DNA of 64,000 nucleotides from Clostridia bacterium (lineage in GTDB: Bacteria > Bacillota > Clostridia > Christensenellales > UBA1242): positions 1 to 64,000 of the forward strand of contig JAAWCQ010000010.1 in NCBI GenBank assembly GCA_022793335.1, given 5' to 3'. Shown here piece after piece: positions 25,678 to 33,696 of this stretch. Numbering within the stretch: position 1 is the first letter of the stretch; every line of letters begins with the position of its first letter. Below the pieces are notes generated by a model. It saw only the letters and a program-made list of their open reading frames with translations. It searched no databases and was not told where the DNA came from. The translations under genes were made by a program, and so were the position numbers.

Positions 25678-26550
25678 TTAAAATTCAATGATTTCGACTT
25701 CTTTTTCAAGTGTAATACCAAATTTTTGATAAACTTTTGCTTGGCAAAGCTCGATTAAAAATTTTACATCTTCAAAGCTGGCAGAGCCTTTATTCAATAT
25801 AAAGTTTGCATGTGCTGAAGAAATTTCAGCGTCACCGTGTGACATACCTTTAAGCCCACACATTTCAATCAGTTGACCAGCATAGGCATTTGGCGGATTT
25901 TTGAATACACTTCCACAGCTGAAACCTTTTGGTTGTTTGCAGGCTCTTTGTTGCATGTAAGAAATGAAATCTTTTTTGATTGAATTTTTGTTTCTTTCTT
26001 CAAGCTTAAATTTTGCTGATAAGATGAGGCAGTCATTGAGATTTGTGTTATGATGTGAATGTGTAATTTCATTATTTTTAAGCTTCAAAATGTTTCCAGC
26101 TTTAAGCACTTTTACATAGTCAAGATGTTCGAAAATTGACTGGTTAAAGGCAGAGGCGTTCATCTTAATTGCGCCACCCACTGTTGCCGGTATGCCGGCC
26201 AGCCCCTCAAAGCCGCTAAGCGAATGTGCCATTGTCATTGCATAGGCTTTTGAAAGGGGGCAAGAAGATGAAAGATAGGCATTATTTTTGACTATTTTGT
26301 TGGCTTGTTTCATATTCTTGGTGACAAGCGCGAAGACTTTTGCTTTATCTTTGATGAGCAAATTGCTCCCATTTCCAATTATGACAAAGGGAAGTTTGTT
26401 TGAAATTAAAAAATTGTAAGTGATTTTAAGCTCTTCTTCTGTTTGCGGATAAAAAGCTCCGCTTATTGTACCAAGAGTTTTGTAAGTGGTTAGGTTTTTA
26501 ATTTCTTCATTTTCTATGTATTTTATTTTTAATATACTTTGATTGTTCAT
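25678..26550 (-). CDS. murB: UDP-N-acetylenolpyruvoylglucosamine reductase MurB
   Basis: MurB is the FAD-dependent enzyme that reduces UDP-GlcNAc-enolpyruvate in peptidoglycan precursor synthesis. The 290-residue protein has IGNGSNLLIKD (FAD binding), LSGFEGLAGIPATVGGAIKMNASAF, FSCGSVFKNPP with the catalytic serine region, and SSAHANFILN. It resembles short type II enzymes. There is no Shine-Dalgarno sequence; a TATAAT on the minus strand ends five bases before the ATG, so the mRNA is probably leaderless or nearly so. It is divergent from murC, the next enzyme of the pathway, across ~135 bases. Confidence 0.94.
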   Translation of the reverse strand: MNNQSILKIKYIENEEIKNLTTYKTLGTISGAFYPQTEEELKITYNFLISNKLPFVIIGNGSNLLIKDKAKVFALVTKNMKQANKIVKNNAYLSSSCPLSKAYAMTMAHSLSGFEGLAGIPATVGGAIKMNASAFNQSIFEHLDYVKVLKAGNILKLKNNEITHSHHNTNLNDCLILSAKFKLEERNKNSIKKDFISYMQQRACKQPKGFSCGSVFKNPPNAYAGQLIEMCGLKGMSHGDAEISSAHANFILNKGSASFEDVKFLIELCQAKVYQKFGITLEKEVEIIEF

Positions 26551-26674
26551 AAGTATTATATATTAAATTTTGTGGCAATTTGACAGCGTTATTGTCTTAT
26601 ATTTGTTATATTTATTTAATATTAAGTGAGAGACAATTATCAATCTTTTACAAACTTTTTATGCGACTTTTGCA

Positions 26675-26680
26675 TATAGT
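26675..26680 (+). promoter_or_regulatory. -10 element giving a leaderless murC mRNA
   Basis: TATAGT ends seven bases before the murC ATG at 26687, the same geometry as at 9937 and 19821. A TTTACA lies further upstream (26647) but at 22 bp, so the -35 is unclear. Confidence 0.5.
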
Positions 26681-26686
26681 TTTAAT

Positions 26687-28102
26687 ATGTTAAACAAAAG
26701 TAAATATGCAGAAAATAATGATATAACCTGCGATAATAATGTAATAGCAAGCACTCAAAAAGAGAAAGAAAAATATTATTTTATCGGAATTGGTGGCATA
26801 AGCATGTCTGCGCTGGCAAAGCTTATTAAAAGTCGCGGCTTTGAAGTTTTTGGAAGTGATGCGGTGTCGTCAAATATAACAGAGGAACTTAAAGCAATTG
26901 GTATAAAAGTCAAAAAAGGAAGTTGTGAAAGTTTTGTCAGGCTATGTGATGTTGTTGTTGTTACTGGGGCAATTGGCGAAGATAATCGAGATCTTGTTTT
27001 AGCAAGAAAGCTTGGGAAAAGGATTATTTCTCGTGCTGAGCTATTGGGGCTGGTGACAAGAGAGAATAAGCTCATTTCAGTTGCTGGCACCCATGGAAAG
27101 ACGACTACGACAGGAATGATAAGCTCAATTCTGCTTGAAGGAGGGCTTGACCCGACCATACATATTGGTGGCATTCTAAACAATATTCAATCCAATCTTT
27201 ATATAGGAAGCAAGGAGTATTTTGTAAGCGAGGCATGTGAATATAAAGATAGTTTTTTGTCGCTTAAAAATTATATAGCCGTAATTTTAAACGTCGAAGA
27301 AGACCACCTTGATTATTTTAAAAATTTAGAAAATATTTTTCGTTCTTTTACTAAATTTGCTGAAAATACCAATAAAAATGGCTTTGTAGTCTATAATTAT
27401 GACGATTATGACGAGAGGCTTGTGATAAATGGAAACAAGCTTTCGTTTGGAACAAGAGAAGAGGCTGATGTTCAAGCGAGAAATATTTCGCAAGGAGACA
27501 ATGGAAAATTTCAATTTGATTTGTTTTTCAAAGGGAAATTTATAAATCGAATTTATTTGTCGTGTTTTGGTCGTCATAACATCTATAATGCTTTGGCGGC
27601 TGGTGCTGTTGCGTTAAGTCTTGGCATAAGTGGAGATGACATTAAGAAAGGAATTTTGAATTTTGAAGGTGTCAAGCGTCGAAATGAAATTATTCGGGAG
27701 GAGGATGGAAAGATAATAATTCATGATTATGCTCATCATCCGCAAGAGATAAAGGCGACACTTGGAGCGTATAGGCAGATTAAAAAAGATGGAAAAATAA
27801 TTGCAATTTTTCAGCCGCACACTTATACGAGAACGAGGGATTTGTTTGAAGAATTTGTTCACGCTTTTGAAAATGCAGATGAGGTTTGGCTGCTTCCTAT
27901 CTATGCGGCTCGCGAGAAAGGTATAAAGGGAATTACCTCTTTTGCGCTCGCCAGACATATTAAGACTGCTGGCAAGCGGACGAGATATTTTAAAGATTTT
28001 GCAAGTTGCAAAGATGAGATATTAAGAAGGAAAGATATTGATATTTTTGCGATTTTAGGGGCAGGAGATATTGAGAAACTTGCTTATAGTCTAAAAGATT
28101 GA
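26687..28102 (+). CDS. murC: UDP-N-acetylmuramate-L-alanine ligase MurC
   Basis: MurC adds L-alanine to UDP-MurNAc using ATP. After a ~29-residue hydrophilic extension the canonical YYFIGIGGISMSALA Rossmann start appears. SVAGTHGKTTTTGMI (ATP loop), VLNVEEDHLDY, FGRHNIYNALAA and HDYAHHPQEIKATL follow. The 471 residues fit the family. No other start codon exists between the ATG at 26687 and the core, and there is no Shine-Dalgarno, supporting leaderless translation. It is divergent from murB. Confidence 0.95.
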   Translation: MLNKSKYAENNDITCDNNVIASTQKEKEKYYFIGIGGISMSALAKLIKSRGFEVFGSDAVSSNITEELKAIGIKVKKGSCESFVRLCDVVVVTGAIGEDNRDLVLARKLGKRIISRAELLGLVTRENKLISVAGTHGKTTTTGMISSILLEGGLDPTIHIGGILNNIQSNLYIGSKEYFVSEACEYKDSFLSLKNYIAVILNVEEDHLDYFKNLENIFRSFTKFAENTNKNGFVVYNYDDYDERLVINGNKLSFGTREEADVQARNISQGDNGKFQFDLFFKGKFINRIYLSCFGRHNIYNALAAGAVALSLGISGDDIKKGILNFEGVKRRNEIIREEDGKIIIHDYAHHPQEIKATLGAYRQIKKDGKIIAIFQPHTYTRTRDLFEEFVHAFENADEVWLLPIYAAREKGIKGITSFALARHIKTAGKRTRYFKDFASCKDEILRRKDIDIFAILGAGDIEKLAYSLKD

Positions 28103-28158
28103 TTTCTTCATTTTAGGATAATTTATATTTTGATATTAAACTTTTTGTAGCTGGCTTT

Positions 28159-28187
28159 AAAAGATGGACTTTTCCATCTTTTTTTGT
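28159..28187 (+). terminator. Terminator after murC
   Basis: AAAGATGGA pairs with TCCATCTTT around a short loop and is followed by seven T. Confidence 0.88.
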
Positions 28188-28213
28188 TAGAATAATAAAA
28201 GGAGAAGTTAAAC

Positions 28214-28996
28214 ATGAGAAAAATTTGTCAATGCGTACAAAACAGCAATGAGAATGTGACTGCCGACCATACAATACAAGCGATTAAGCAGGCAGGCTTT
28301 GATGGTGTTTTTATTCAATGGTATGATAAGCCATGGTCGCCATCACAGCAAGAACAGCTTGACCTCTGCAGAAAGCTTGGGCTTGAAATTGTTTTTGCGC
28401 ATCTTGGTTATAGTGGAATAAACAATCTTTGGCTTGAAGGGGTAGAAGGTGATTTGTTGATTGAAAATTATATTCGTGACCTTGATAAGTTGAAAGAAAA
28501 TGATATTGATTTGGTGATTTTTCATCTATCATCAAAGAAAACTCCACCAATGTATAATGAACTTGGATTAAAAAGGTTGCAAAAATTTGTTGATTACGCG
28601 GACAAGCTTGGAATAAGAGTTGCGTTTGAGAATACTAGAACATGGGGCTATCTTGAATATGTTTTCGACAATATCAAGAATGACAATATTGGTCTTTGTT
28701 TTGATTTTGGGCATTATCACTGCCATTTCAATGACAACCTTGATTGGGAGCGTTTTAGAAACAGAATTTATGCCGTTCATATTCATGACAACGACAAGAG
28801 TGATGATTTACATTTGTTGCCTTTTGATGGAACGCTTGATTTTGATGAAACTATTGCAAAGTTAAATGAATATGGCTATGATGGGCCTGTCACACTTGAA
28901 AGTTGTTATCGCTATGACTATCTAAACGAAAGTGTAGAAGAGTTTTATAAAGAAAGTTTTAAACGGGCAGCTTTGCTTGAAACAAAATTTAATTAA
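28214..28996 (+). CDS. Sugar phosphate isomerase/epimerase-like TIM barrel
   Basis: The 260-residue product has the xylose-isomerase-like (AP endonuclease family 2) TIM-barrel pattern: AIKQAGFDGVFIQW, VIFHLSS, RVAFENTR, IGLCFDFGHYH, IYAVHIHDND and DGPVTLESC. The His/Glu/Asp residues on these strands usually bind a divalent metal. Substrate cannot be deduced. AAAAGGAG precedes the ATG. The next gene, a NUDIX hydrolase fusion, begins 34 bases later on the same strand, so the two may be co-transcribed. Confidence 0.8.
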   Translation: MRKICQCVQNSNENVTADHTIQAIKQAGFDGVFIQWYDKPWSPSQQEQLDLCRKLGLEIVFAHLGYSGINNLWLEGVEGDLLIENYIRDLDKLKENDIDLVIFHLSSKKTPPMYNELGLKRLQKFVDYADKLGIRVAFENTRTWGYLEYVFDNIKNDNIGLCFDFGHYHCHFNDNLDWERFRNRIYAVHIHDNDKSDDLHLLPFDGTLDFDETIAKLNEYGYDGPVTLESCYRYDYLNESVEEFYKESFKRAALLETKFN

Positions 28997-29030
28997 GCAG
29001 TGATTTATTAAAAAAATCGTAGGGAGAATT

Positions 29031-30173
29031 ATGAAAGAATATTTTGATACATTCACGATTGATGGAAAGCCAATGGGGGTTAAACCAAAGTCTTTCTGTC
29101 ATTCGGCAAGTCCAAATGTCTATCACAAGCCGGTGTGGATTTGGATTTATAATGATGCTGGGCAAATACTGGTGCAGAAAAGAAGTGCAAACAAGAAAAA
29201 CTTTCCTGGGCTTTTTGATATGCCGTCTGCCGGTCATGTCCACGCGGGAGAAAGGCTTATTGACGCATGTGTAAGAGAGACTTTTGAAGAGCTTGGAGTG
29301 AAAGTCAAAGGGGAAGAGTTTCATTTTGAAGGTGAAATCTTAAAACAAGAAGCTTGGGAGCTTGCACAGGTTTACACCTTAAAATTAAATGTAGAAGAGG
29401 GCGATTTTAAAATTGCATTGGATGAAGTTGAGCTTGTAAAGTGGCTTGACTTTGACGAATTTTTAAAACTTTTTAATTCTGATAAATTTGTTTCATATCA
29501 GCAAGAATATAAAAATTTTGTTTATAATATTTTAAAGGAGAAGATAAAAATGGAAAAACAGGGAAAGATTTATTTAACTTCAGGTGGTTATATCGACGGA
29601 CAGCGTGGAGAAAAACTTGATAAGATTATTGAAAATTGTGTAAGTGGGAAAAAAGTGCTTATTGTAGACAACGCGACAACAACTGGAAGCAATCTCAAGG
29701 GCAGAGAAAATGTTATTGAAAATTTCAATCTTAACAATCTTTCAAAGCTTGTCGATGTGTTGACTTTAAAGGCAGACAACTTAAAAGCTATTCATGATTA
29801 TGATGCAATTTATATGCTTGGAGGAGATGTTACACCTTTTATTGAGCTTGCAAACAGCTCAAGTGCTGCCGAAGAATTAAGGGCGTTTGTAAAAAATGGC
29901 GGTGTCATTTTTGGTGAAAGTGCTGGCTCTATGATATTTGGCAAAAACCTTAAATGGATATATGATTTGAAGAGAGGCACTAAGAATAAATGGAATGCTG
30001 TGCTTGAAAGTTACAACGGTTTTGGCTTTGCTGATATCAATATTTTTCCGCATTGGAATAAGGTTGAGGCCGAATTAAAAGTCAAAGCGGCTGAATATGA
30101 GAAGCAAAATAATATTGTCATCACAAGACTTAACGATGGCGAATATATTGAGTTGGACGCAAAAAATATTTAA
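29031..30173 (+). CDS. NUDIX hydrolase fused to an S51-type peptidase
   Basis: Residues 1-~170 form a NUDIX domain with a complete Nudix box at residues 68-90 (GHVHAGERLIDACVRETFEELGV: G, E, RE and EE all correctly spaced). Its N-terminal part resembles IPP-isomerase-like NUDIX proteins (PVWIWIYNDAGQILVQKRS). Residues ~174-380 resemble peptidase S51/dipeptidase E, with LGGDVTPFIEL and the nucleophile motif FGESAGSM (Ser297). At the junction AAAGGAG (29534-29540) lies nine bases before an in-frame ATG at 29550. The peptidase could therefore also be made as a separate protein. No stop separates the halves. A true fusion and two overlapping products are both possible. Confidence 0.8.
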   Translation: MKEYFDTFTIDGKPMGVKPKSFCHSASPNVYHKPVWIWIYNDAGQILVQKRSANKKNFPGLFDMPSAGHVHAGERLIDACVRETFEELGVKVKGEEFHFEGEILKQEAWELAQVYTLKLNVEEGDFKIALDEVELVKWLDFDEFLKLFNSDKFVSYQQEYKNFVYNILKEKIKMEKQGKIYLTSGGYIDGQRGEKLDKIIENCVSGKKVLIVDNATTTGSNLKGRENVIENFNLNNLSKLVDVLTLKADNLKAIHDYDAIYMLGGDVTPFIELANSSSAAEELRAFVKNGGVIFGESAGSMIFGKNLKWIYDLKRGTKNKWNAVLESYNGFGFADINIFPHWNKVEAELKVKAAEYEKQNNIVITRLNDGEYIELDAKNI

Positions 30174-30192
30174 AAAATGTTTCAAAAAAGCA

Positions 30193-30221
30193 TTGACTAT
30201 TGAATTTTTGTATGCTAGAAT
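30193..30221 (+). promoter_or_regulatory. Promoter of the Asn leader and aspS-gatCAB
   Basis: TTGACT (30193-30198) and TAGAAT (30216-30221) are spaced 17 bp with a TG extended -10. Transcription should start near 30228, giving a short lead-in to AAAAGGGG and the leader ORF at 30245. Confidence 0.88.
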
Positions 30222-30244
30222 GAAAAATGAAAAGGGGAAAAGTT

Positions 30245-30328
30245 ATGTTTCGTATTGTTTTAATCAACAACAATAACAATAATAACAACGCATTAAATTT
30301 AATGGGTTCCTTTTTCGTGAGGTATTAA
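30245..30328 (+). CDS. Asparagine-rich leader peptide (27 aa)
   Basis: The ORF starts seven bases after AAAAGGGG and encodes MFRIVLI, eight consecutive Asn, then ALNLMGSFFVRY before TAA. The Asn run mixes AAC and AAT (AAC AAC AAT AAC AAT AAT AAC AAC), so it is selected as codons rather than being a simple repeat. It is followed 21 bases later by a GC-rich terminator and then, ~300 bases on, by the genes that make Asn-tRNA(Asn). This is the layout of ribosome-mediated attenuation: scarce Asn-tRNA would stall the ribosome in the run and change folding downstream. Function is inferred from arrangement. Confidence 0.8.
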   Translation: MFRIVLINNNNNNNNALNLMGSFFVRY

Positions 30329-30348
30329 AAGTTAAGTTTAATATTGAG

Positions 30349-30375
30349 GCGGAGCTGGAACAGGCTCCGCTTTTT
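30349..30375 (+). terminator. Attenuator terminator before aspS-gatCAB
   Basis: GCGGAGC (30349-30355) pairs with GCTCCGC (30364-30370) around an 8-base loop and is followed by TTTTT. It is the most GC-rich hairpin in the neighbourhood and sits between the promoter and the operon. Two competing pairings are visible: 30292-30300 with 30334-30342 (9 bp, one G-U), and GTTCC in the leader ORF (30306-30310) with GGAAC in the terminator loop (30357-30361). I did not find a long, obvious antiterminator. Confidence 0.88.
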
Positions 30376-30483
30376 GTTTGTGTTTTAGCCTTTTAAAAAG
30401 AATAAGTCAAGCTTGATAAAAAGTAAGAAATTAAGACAGAGCCAATCAAAAATAAATATTAAATAAAAATTAAGGAGAATAAT

Positions 30484-30534
30484 ATGAAAATTTTATTTGT
30501 GAAAAGTAATGCCCTTTTGGGCGGTGATATTTGA
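30484..30534 (+). CDS. Second short leader ORF (16 aa)
   Basis: TTAAGGAG lies six bases before an ATG that reads MKILFVKSNALLGGDI then TGA. It sits between the attenuator and aspS. Its codons include GCCCTTTTGGGC, a small hairpin (30511-30522), and a second hairpin TTGC/GCAA follows just after its stop. The strong ribosome binding site suggests it is translated. It might load ribosomes or sense another signal. It has no amino-acid bias. Confidence 0.5.
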   Translation: MKILFVKSNALLGGDI

Positions 30535-30669
30535 GTAAATTGCTTATTGGGCAATATTAAGAAGTTTTAAAATAAAAAAATGAAAAAAATCAAAAAAATT
30601 AAATTCAATAATTAAATTTAATAATTAAATTAAAAATAAAAAATAAACAAATAAAAGGAAAAATATATT

Positions 30670-31962
30670 ATGAAAACAGATATTAAAGATATTAAACCTG
30701 GCAGCAGTTATGAAATATGCGGGTTTATCGACAAAATAAGATTGCAAAAAACAATGATTTTTATTGTTTTGAAAGACAGAACAGGCAGCGTTCAAGTGAC
30801 TATTGAAAAAGGGAAAAGTCTTGAATTTGAGAAAAAATTGTCAAGTCTTCTTAAAGGGAGCGTGCTTAGAGTTAAAGGGCTTGTTGTGGCCGCTGAACAT
30901 GTAAGACCAAGCAAAATGGAAGTTATTCCAAGCGAAATCATAATTGAAAGCGAAGCGGAAAACCTTCCAATTGATGAAGAAAGTGGAAGTGAGCTTAAGC
31001 TTGATTATCGCTGGCTGGACCTTAGAGAAGATAAAAAACGCCTCATTTTTGAGATAAGAACATTTATTGAGCATGCCATGCGTGAATATTTCATTGAAAA
31101 AGGCTTCATTGAAATTCATACGCCAAAGATAAGCGGTCAGTGCAGTGAAGGTGGAGCAGAGGTTTTCGGACTTGATTATTATGGACAGAAAGCATACCTT
31201 ACACAAAGCCCACAGTTTTATAAGCAAATGGCTATGGCAGCTGGCTTTGAAAAAGTGTTTGAAATAGGGCCATATTACAGGGCTGAAAAATCTTATACTG
31301 CAAGACACACCGCAGAAAGCACTTGTGTTGACTTTGAGATTGCAAACATCACATCTCATCATGAAATTATGGATTTCGAGGAAGATTGGATAATCTATGT
31401 GTTAAAGAAGACAAAAGAAAAATTTGGTGATATAATAGAAGATGTGTTTGGAAGAGCTGTAATGCTGCCAGAAGATAAAATTCCAAGAATTAAACTTTGT
31501 GATGTGTTTAAGATTTTTAAAGAGGTTTATGGGGTTGAAACTCCAGAGACTAAACAACTTGACCTTGACCCTGACGCTGAAAAGCTTATCTGTGACTATG
31601 CAAGAGATTATCTTGGAAGTGAGTTTGTTTTTATCACCGATTATCCGGCGGAGGCAAGGGCTTTCTATACAAAGCGAAGTGGCGAGATTGACAGCATGTC
31701 ACTTGACCTTTTATATAGAGGCTGGGAGCTTAACAGTGGTGCAATGAGAGAGCATAGATATGATGTTTTGAAGGCACAAATTGAAGAAAAAGGCATTGAC
31801 AGTGAAAAAATGGCGGGCTATCTTGAATTTTTCAAATATGGTTGTCCAACACATGGCGGAATAGGCTTTGGAATAGACAGATTTATGTCAAAGCTTTTAG
31901 ACCTGCCAACTATTAAAGAAAGTATATTTATTTTCCGCGGTCCAAGCAGATTGGTGCCTTAG
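30670..31962 (+). CDS. aspS: Aspartyl-tRNA synthetase, archaeal type (probably non-discriminating)
   Basis: This class IIb synthetase charges aspartate onto tRNA. The 430-residue length and sequence (ICGFIDKIRLQKTMIFIVLKDRTGSVQVT anticodon-binding OB fold; LDYRWLDLR; PKISGQCSEGGAEVF; FEIGPYYRAEKSYTARHT; HGGIGFGIDRF motif 3) are those of the archaeal/eukaryotic-type AspRS, which lacks the large bacterial insertion. Being first in an operon with gatC, gatA and gatB, it most likely also mischarges tRNA(Asn) with Asp for conversion to Asn-tRNA(Asn). AAAGGA precedes the ATG. The Asn leader upstream fits this role. Confidence 0.92.
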   Translation: MKTDIKDIKPGSSYEICGFIDKIRLQKTMIFIVLKDRTGSVQVTIEKGKSLEFEKKLSSLLKGSVLRVKGLVVAAEHVRPSKMEVIPSEIIIESEAENLPIDEESGSELKLDYRWLDLREDKKRLIFEIRTFIEHAMREYFIEKGFIEIHTPKISGQCSEGGAEVFGLDYYGQKAYLTQSPQFYKQMAMAAGFEKVFEIGPYYRAEKSYTARHTAESTCVDFEIANITSHHEIMDFEEDWIIYVLKKTKEKFGDIIEDVFGRAVMLPEDKIPRIKLCDVFKIFKEVYGVETPETKQLDLDPDAEKLICDYARDYLGSEFVFITDYPAEARAFYTKRSGEIDSMSLDLLYRGWELNSGAMREHRYDVLKAQIEEKGIDSEKMAGYLEFFKYGCPTHGGIGFGIDRFMSKLLDLPTIKESIFIFRGPSRLVP

Positions 31963-31972
31963 AGGAGGGGTT

Positions 31973-32245
31973 ATGGAAAAACTTGAACATCTTGAATTTT
32001 TAAGTAAACTTAAATTTCCTGAGGAGGAAAGAGAAAAATTTGAACAAGAATTTGAACATATTTTGGCTTTTGTAGATGAAATAGCCGCATTGGATTTGCA
32101 GGAAAGTCTTGAAAAAGACAGCCCTATTGGGCTTGGGCAGTTAAGAGAAGATGTACCTTGTCAAAGTATGTCACAAAAAGAGGTGCTTGCAAATGCACCA
32201 AAGCAAAAGGACGGCTGCTATGTTACGCCGCAGGTGGTGGAATAA
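31973..32245 (+). CDS. gatC: Asp/Glu-tRNA amidotransferase subunit C
   Basis: GatC is the small subunit that wraps and stabilises GatA in the GatCAB amidotransferase. The 90-residue protein has the usual HLEFLSKLKFPEEEREKFEQEFEHILAFVDEI N-terminus and REDVPCQSMSQKEVLANAP near the end. GAGGAGG lies before the ATG ten bases after aspS. Its stop overlaps the gatA start by one base. Confidence 0.93.
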   Translation: MEKLEHLEFLSKLKFPEEEREKFEQEFEHILAFVDEIAALDLQESLEKDSPIGLGQLREDVPCQSMSQKEVLANAPKQKDGCYVTPQVVE

Positions 32246-33696
32246 TGGATTTTGAAAAATTTAGTTTGATTGAAATAAGAGATTTGATTGCTGGGAAAAA
32301 AGTTTCAAGTGAAGAAGTTGTCAAATTTTTCATAAAACAATGTGAAGATAAGGCTGATTTGAAGGCAGTGGTGGAAATCTTTTATGACTCTGTTGAGCGT
32401 GCCAAAGAAATTGATAAGAAAATTGAGCTTGGCCAAAAAGTAGGTGTGCTTGCTGGTGTGCCTATTGCCATTAAGGATAATATCTTATATAAAGGCAAAA
32501 AGGCGGGCTGTGCGAGCAAATTCATGCAAGATTTTATCGCACCATATTCATCAACCGTTGTAGAAAAGTTGTTGGCTGAAGACGCTGTGATAATTGGCAG
32601 AACAAACATGGATGAATTTGCCATGGGCGGAAGCTGCGAAAACAGCTGTTATGGAGCTTGTCATAATGCTATAGACAGCGACTATGTAGCAGGGGGAAGC
32701 AGTGGTGGAAGTGCTGCTGCTGTGGCTGCTGGATTGGTGACTTGCGCTATTGGAACAGACACAGGTGGCTCTATAAGACAGCCAGCATCTTTCAATGGTG
32801 TTGTGGGAATCAAATCAACTTATGGAAGAGTTTCTCGTTATGGAATTGTGGCGTTTGCAAGCTCACTTGACCAAGCTTGTCCAATTGCTAAAACTATTGA
32901 AGATTGTGACCTTGTTTTATCGGTGATTGAGGGAAAAGATATTCACGATGGCACAACTATTGATGGATGCATGCAAGAGGATGTTAAACCTCAAGAAATT
33001 GAGAAAGCTTGCAAGATGAAACTTGGAATCTGCAGGCAGGTGATAGAAAAACTTAAAGAAAATGATGCTGCAAAAGAAGGTTATAAAAAATTTAGCAAGG
33101 CGCTTGATAAGATTAAAGATAAATTTGAAATTGTGGAAGTTGATATTCCTCATATTGCAAGCTCACTTGCTTGTTATTACATCATTGCACCAGCCGAGGC
33201 AGCTTCAAACCTTGCCCGCTTTGATGGCGTTAAATATACAAAAAGGGCAGAAGGGGCAAAAGACCTTGAAAGCGTTTATGTTCAAAGCAGAAGCGAAGGC
33301 TTTGGAAAAGAGGTTAAAAGAAGAATTACTCTTGGCAACTTTGTGCTTTCAAGTGGCTATTTTGATGCTTATTACAACAAAGCAAAGAAGGTGCAAAGGC
33401 TTATCAAAAAGGAATTTGAAGAGGCTTTTAAAAGCTGCGATTGCATCTTGCTTCCAACTACGCTTGGCACGGCATTTAAACTTGGCGGCAAACTTAATGA
33501 CCCAGTTTCTATGTATATGGAAGATTTATTTACTGTGCCAGCAAACCTAGCCGGCATACCTGCCATTTCAATTCCTTATGCAACTGCTGAAAATGGACTT
33601 CCACTTGGAATGCAATTCATGGCAAAGCAAAGGGGCGAAAAGCTGATAATAAAGGCAGCAAAAATATTTAGAGATGAAATTGGAGGATTGTTATGA
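32245..33696 (+). CDS. gatA: Asp/Glu-tRNA amidotransferase subunit A
   Basis: GatA is the glutamine-hydrolysing amidase subunit. The amidase-signature Ser-cisSer-Lys triad is visible: lysine in PIAIKDNI, the serines of AGGSSGGSAAAVAAGL, and GTDTGGSIRQPASF. The product is 483 residues starting at MDFEKFSL. An open frame reaches 32158 but overlaps gatC in another phase and is not coding. The start overlaps the gatC stop (TAATG) and the end overlaps gatB by four bases, so the three subunits are translationally coupled. Confidence 0.96.
   Translation: MDFEKFSLIEIRDLIAGKKVSSEEVVKFFIKQCEDKADLKAVVEIFYDSVERAKEIDKKIELGQKVGVLAGVPIAIKDNILYKGKKAGCASKFMQDFIAPYSSTVVEKLLAEDAVIIGRTNMDEFAMGGSCENSCYGACHNAIDSDYVAGGSSGGSAAAVAAGLVTCAIGTDTGGSIRQPASFNGVVGIKSTYGRVSRYGIVAFASSLDQACPIAKTIEDCDLVLSVIEGKDIHDGTTIDGCMQEDVKPQEIEKACKMKLGICRQVIEKLKENDAAKEGYKKFSKALDKIKDKFEIVEVDIPHIASSLACYYIIAPAEAASNLARFDGVKYTKRAEGAKDLESVYVQSRSEGFGKEVKRRITLGNFVLSSGYFDAYYNKAKKVQRLIKKEFEEAFKSCDCILLPTTLGTAFKLGGKLNDPVSMYMEDLFTVPANLAGIPAISIPYATAENGLPLGMQFMAKQRGEKLIIKAAKIFRDEIGGLL

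Noticed and set aside
30174..30669. T-box riboswitch upstream of aspS
   Set aside because: I looked for the T-box core and an Asn/Asp specifier stem and saw neither; the Asn leader ORF and terminator explain the region better.
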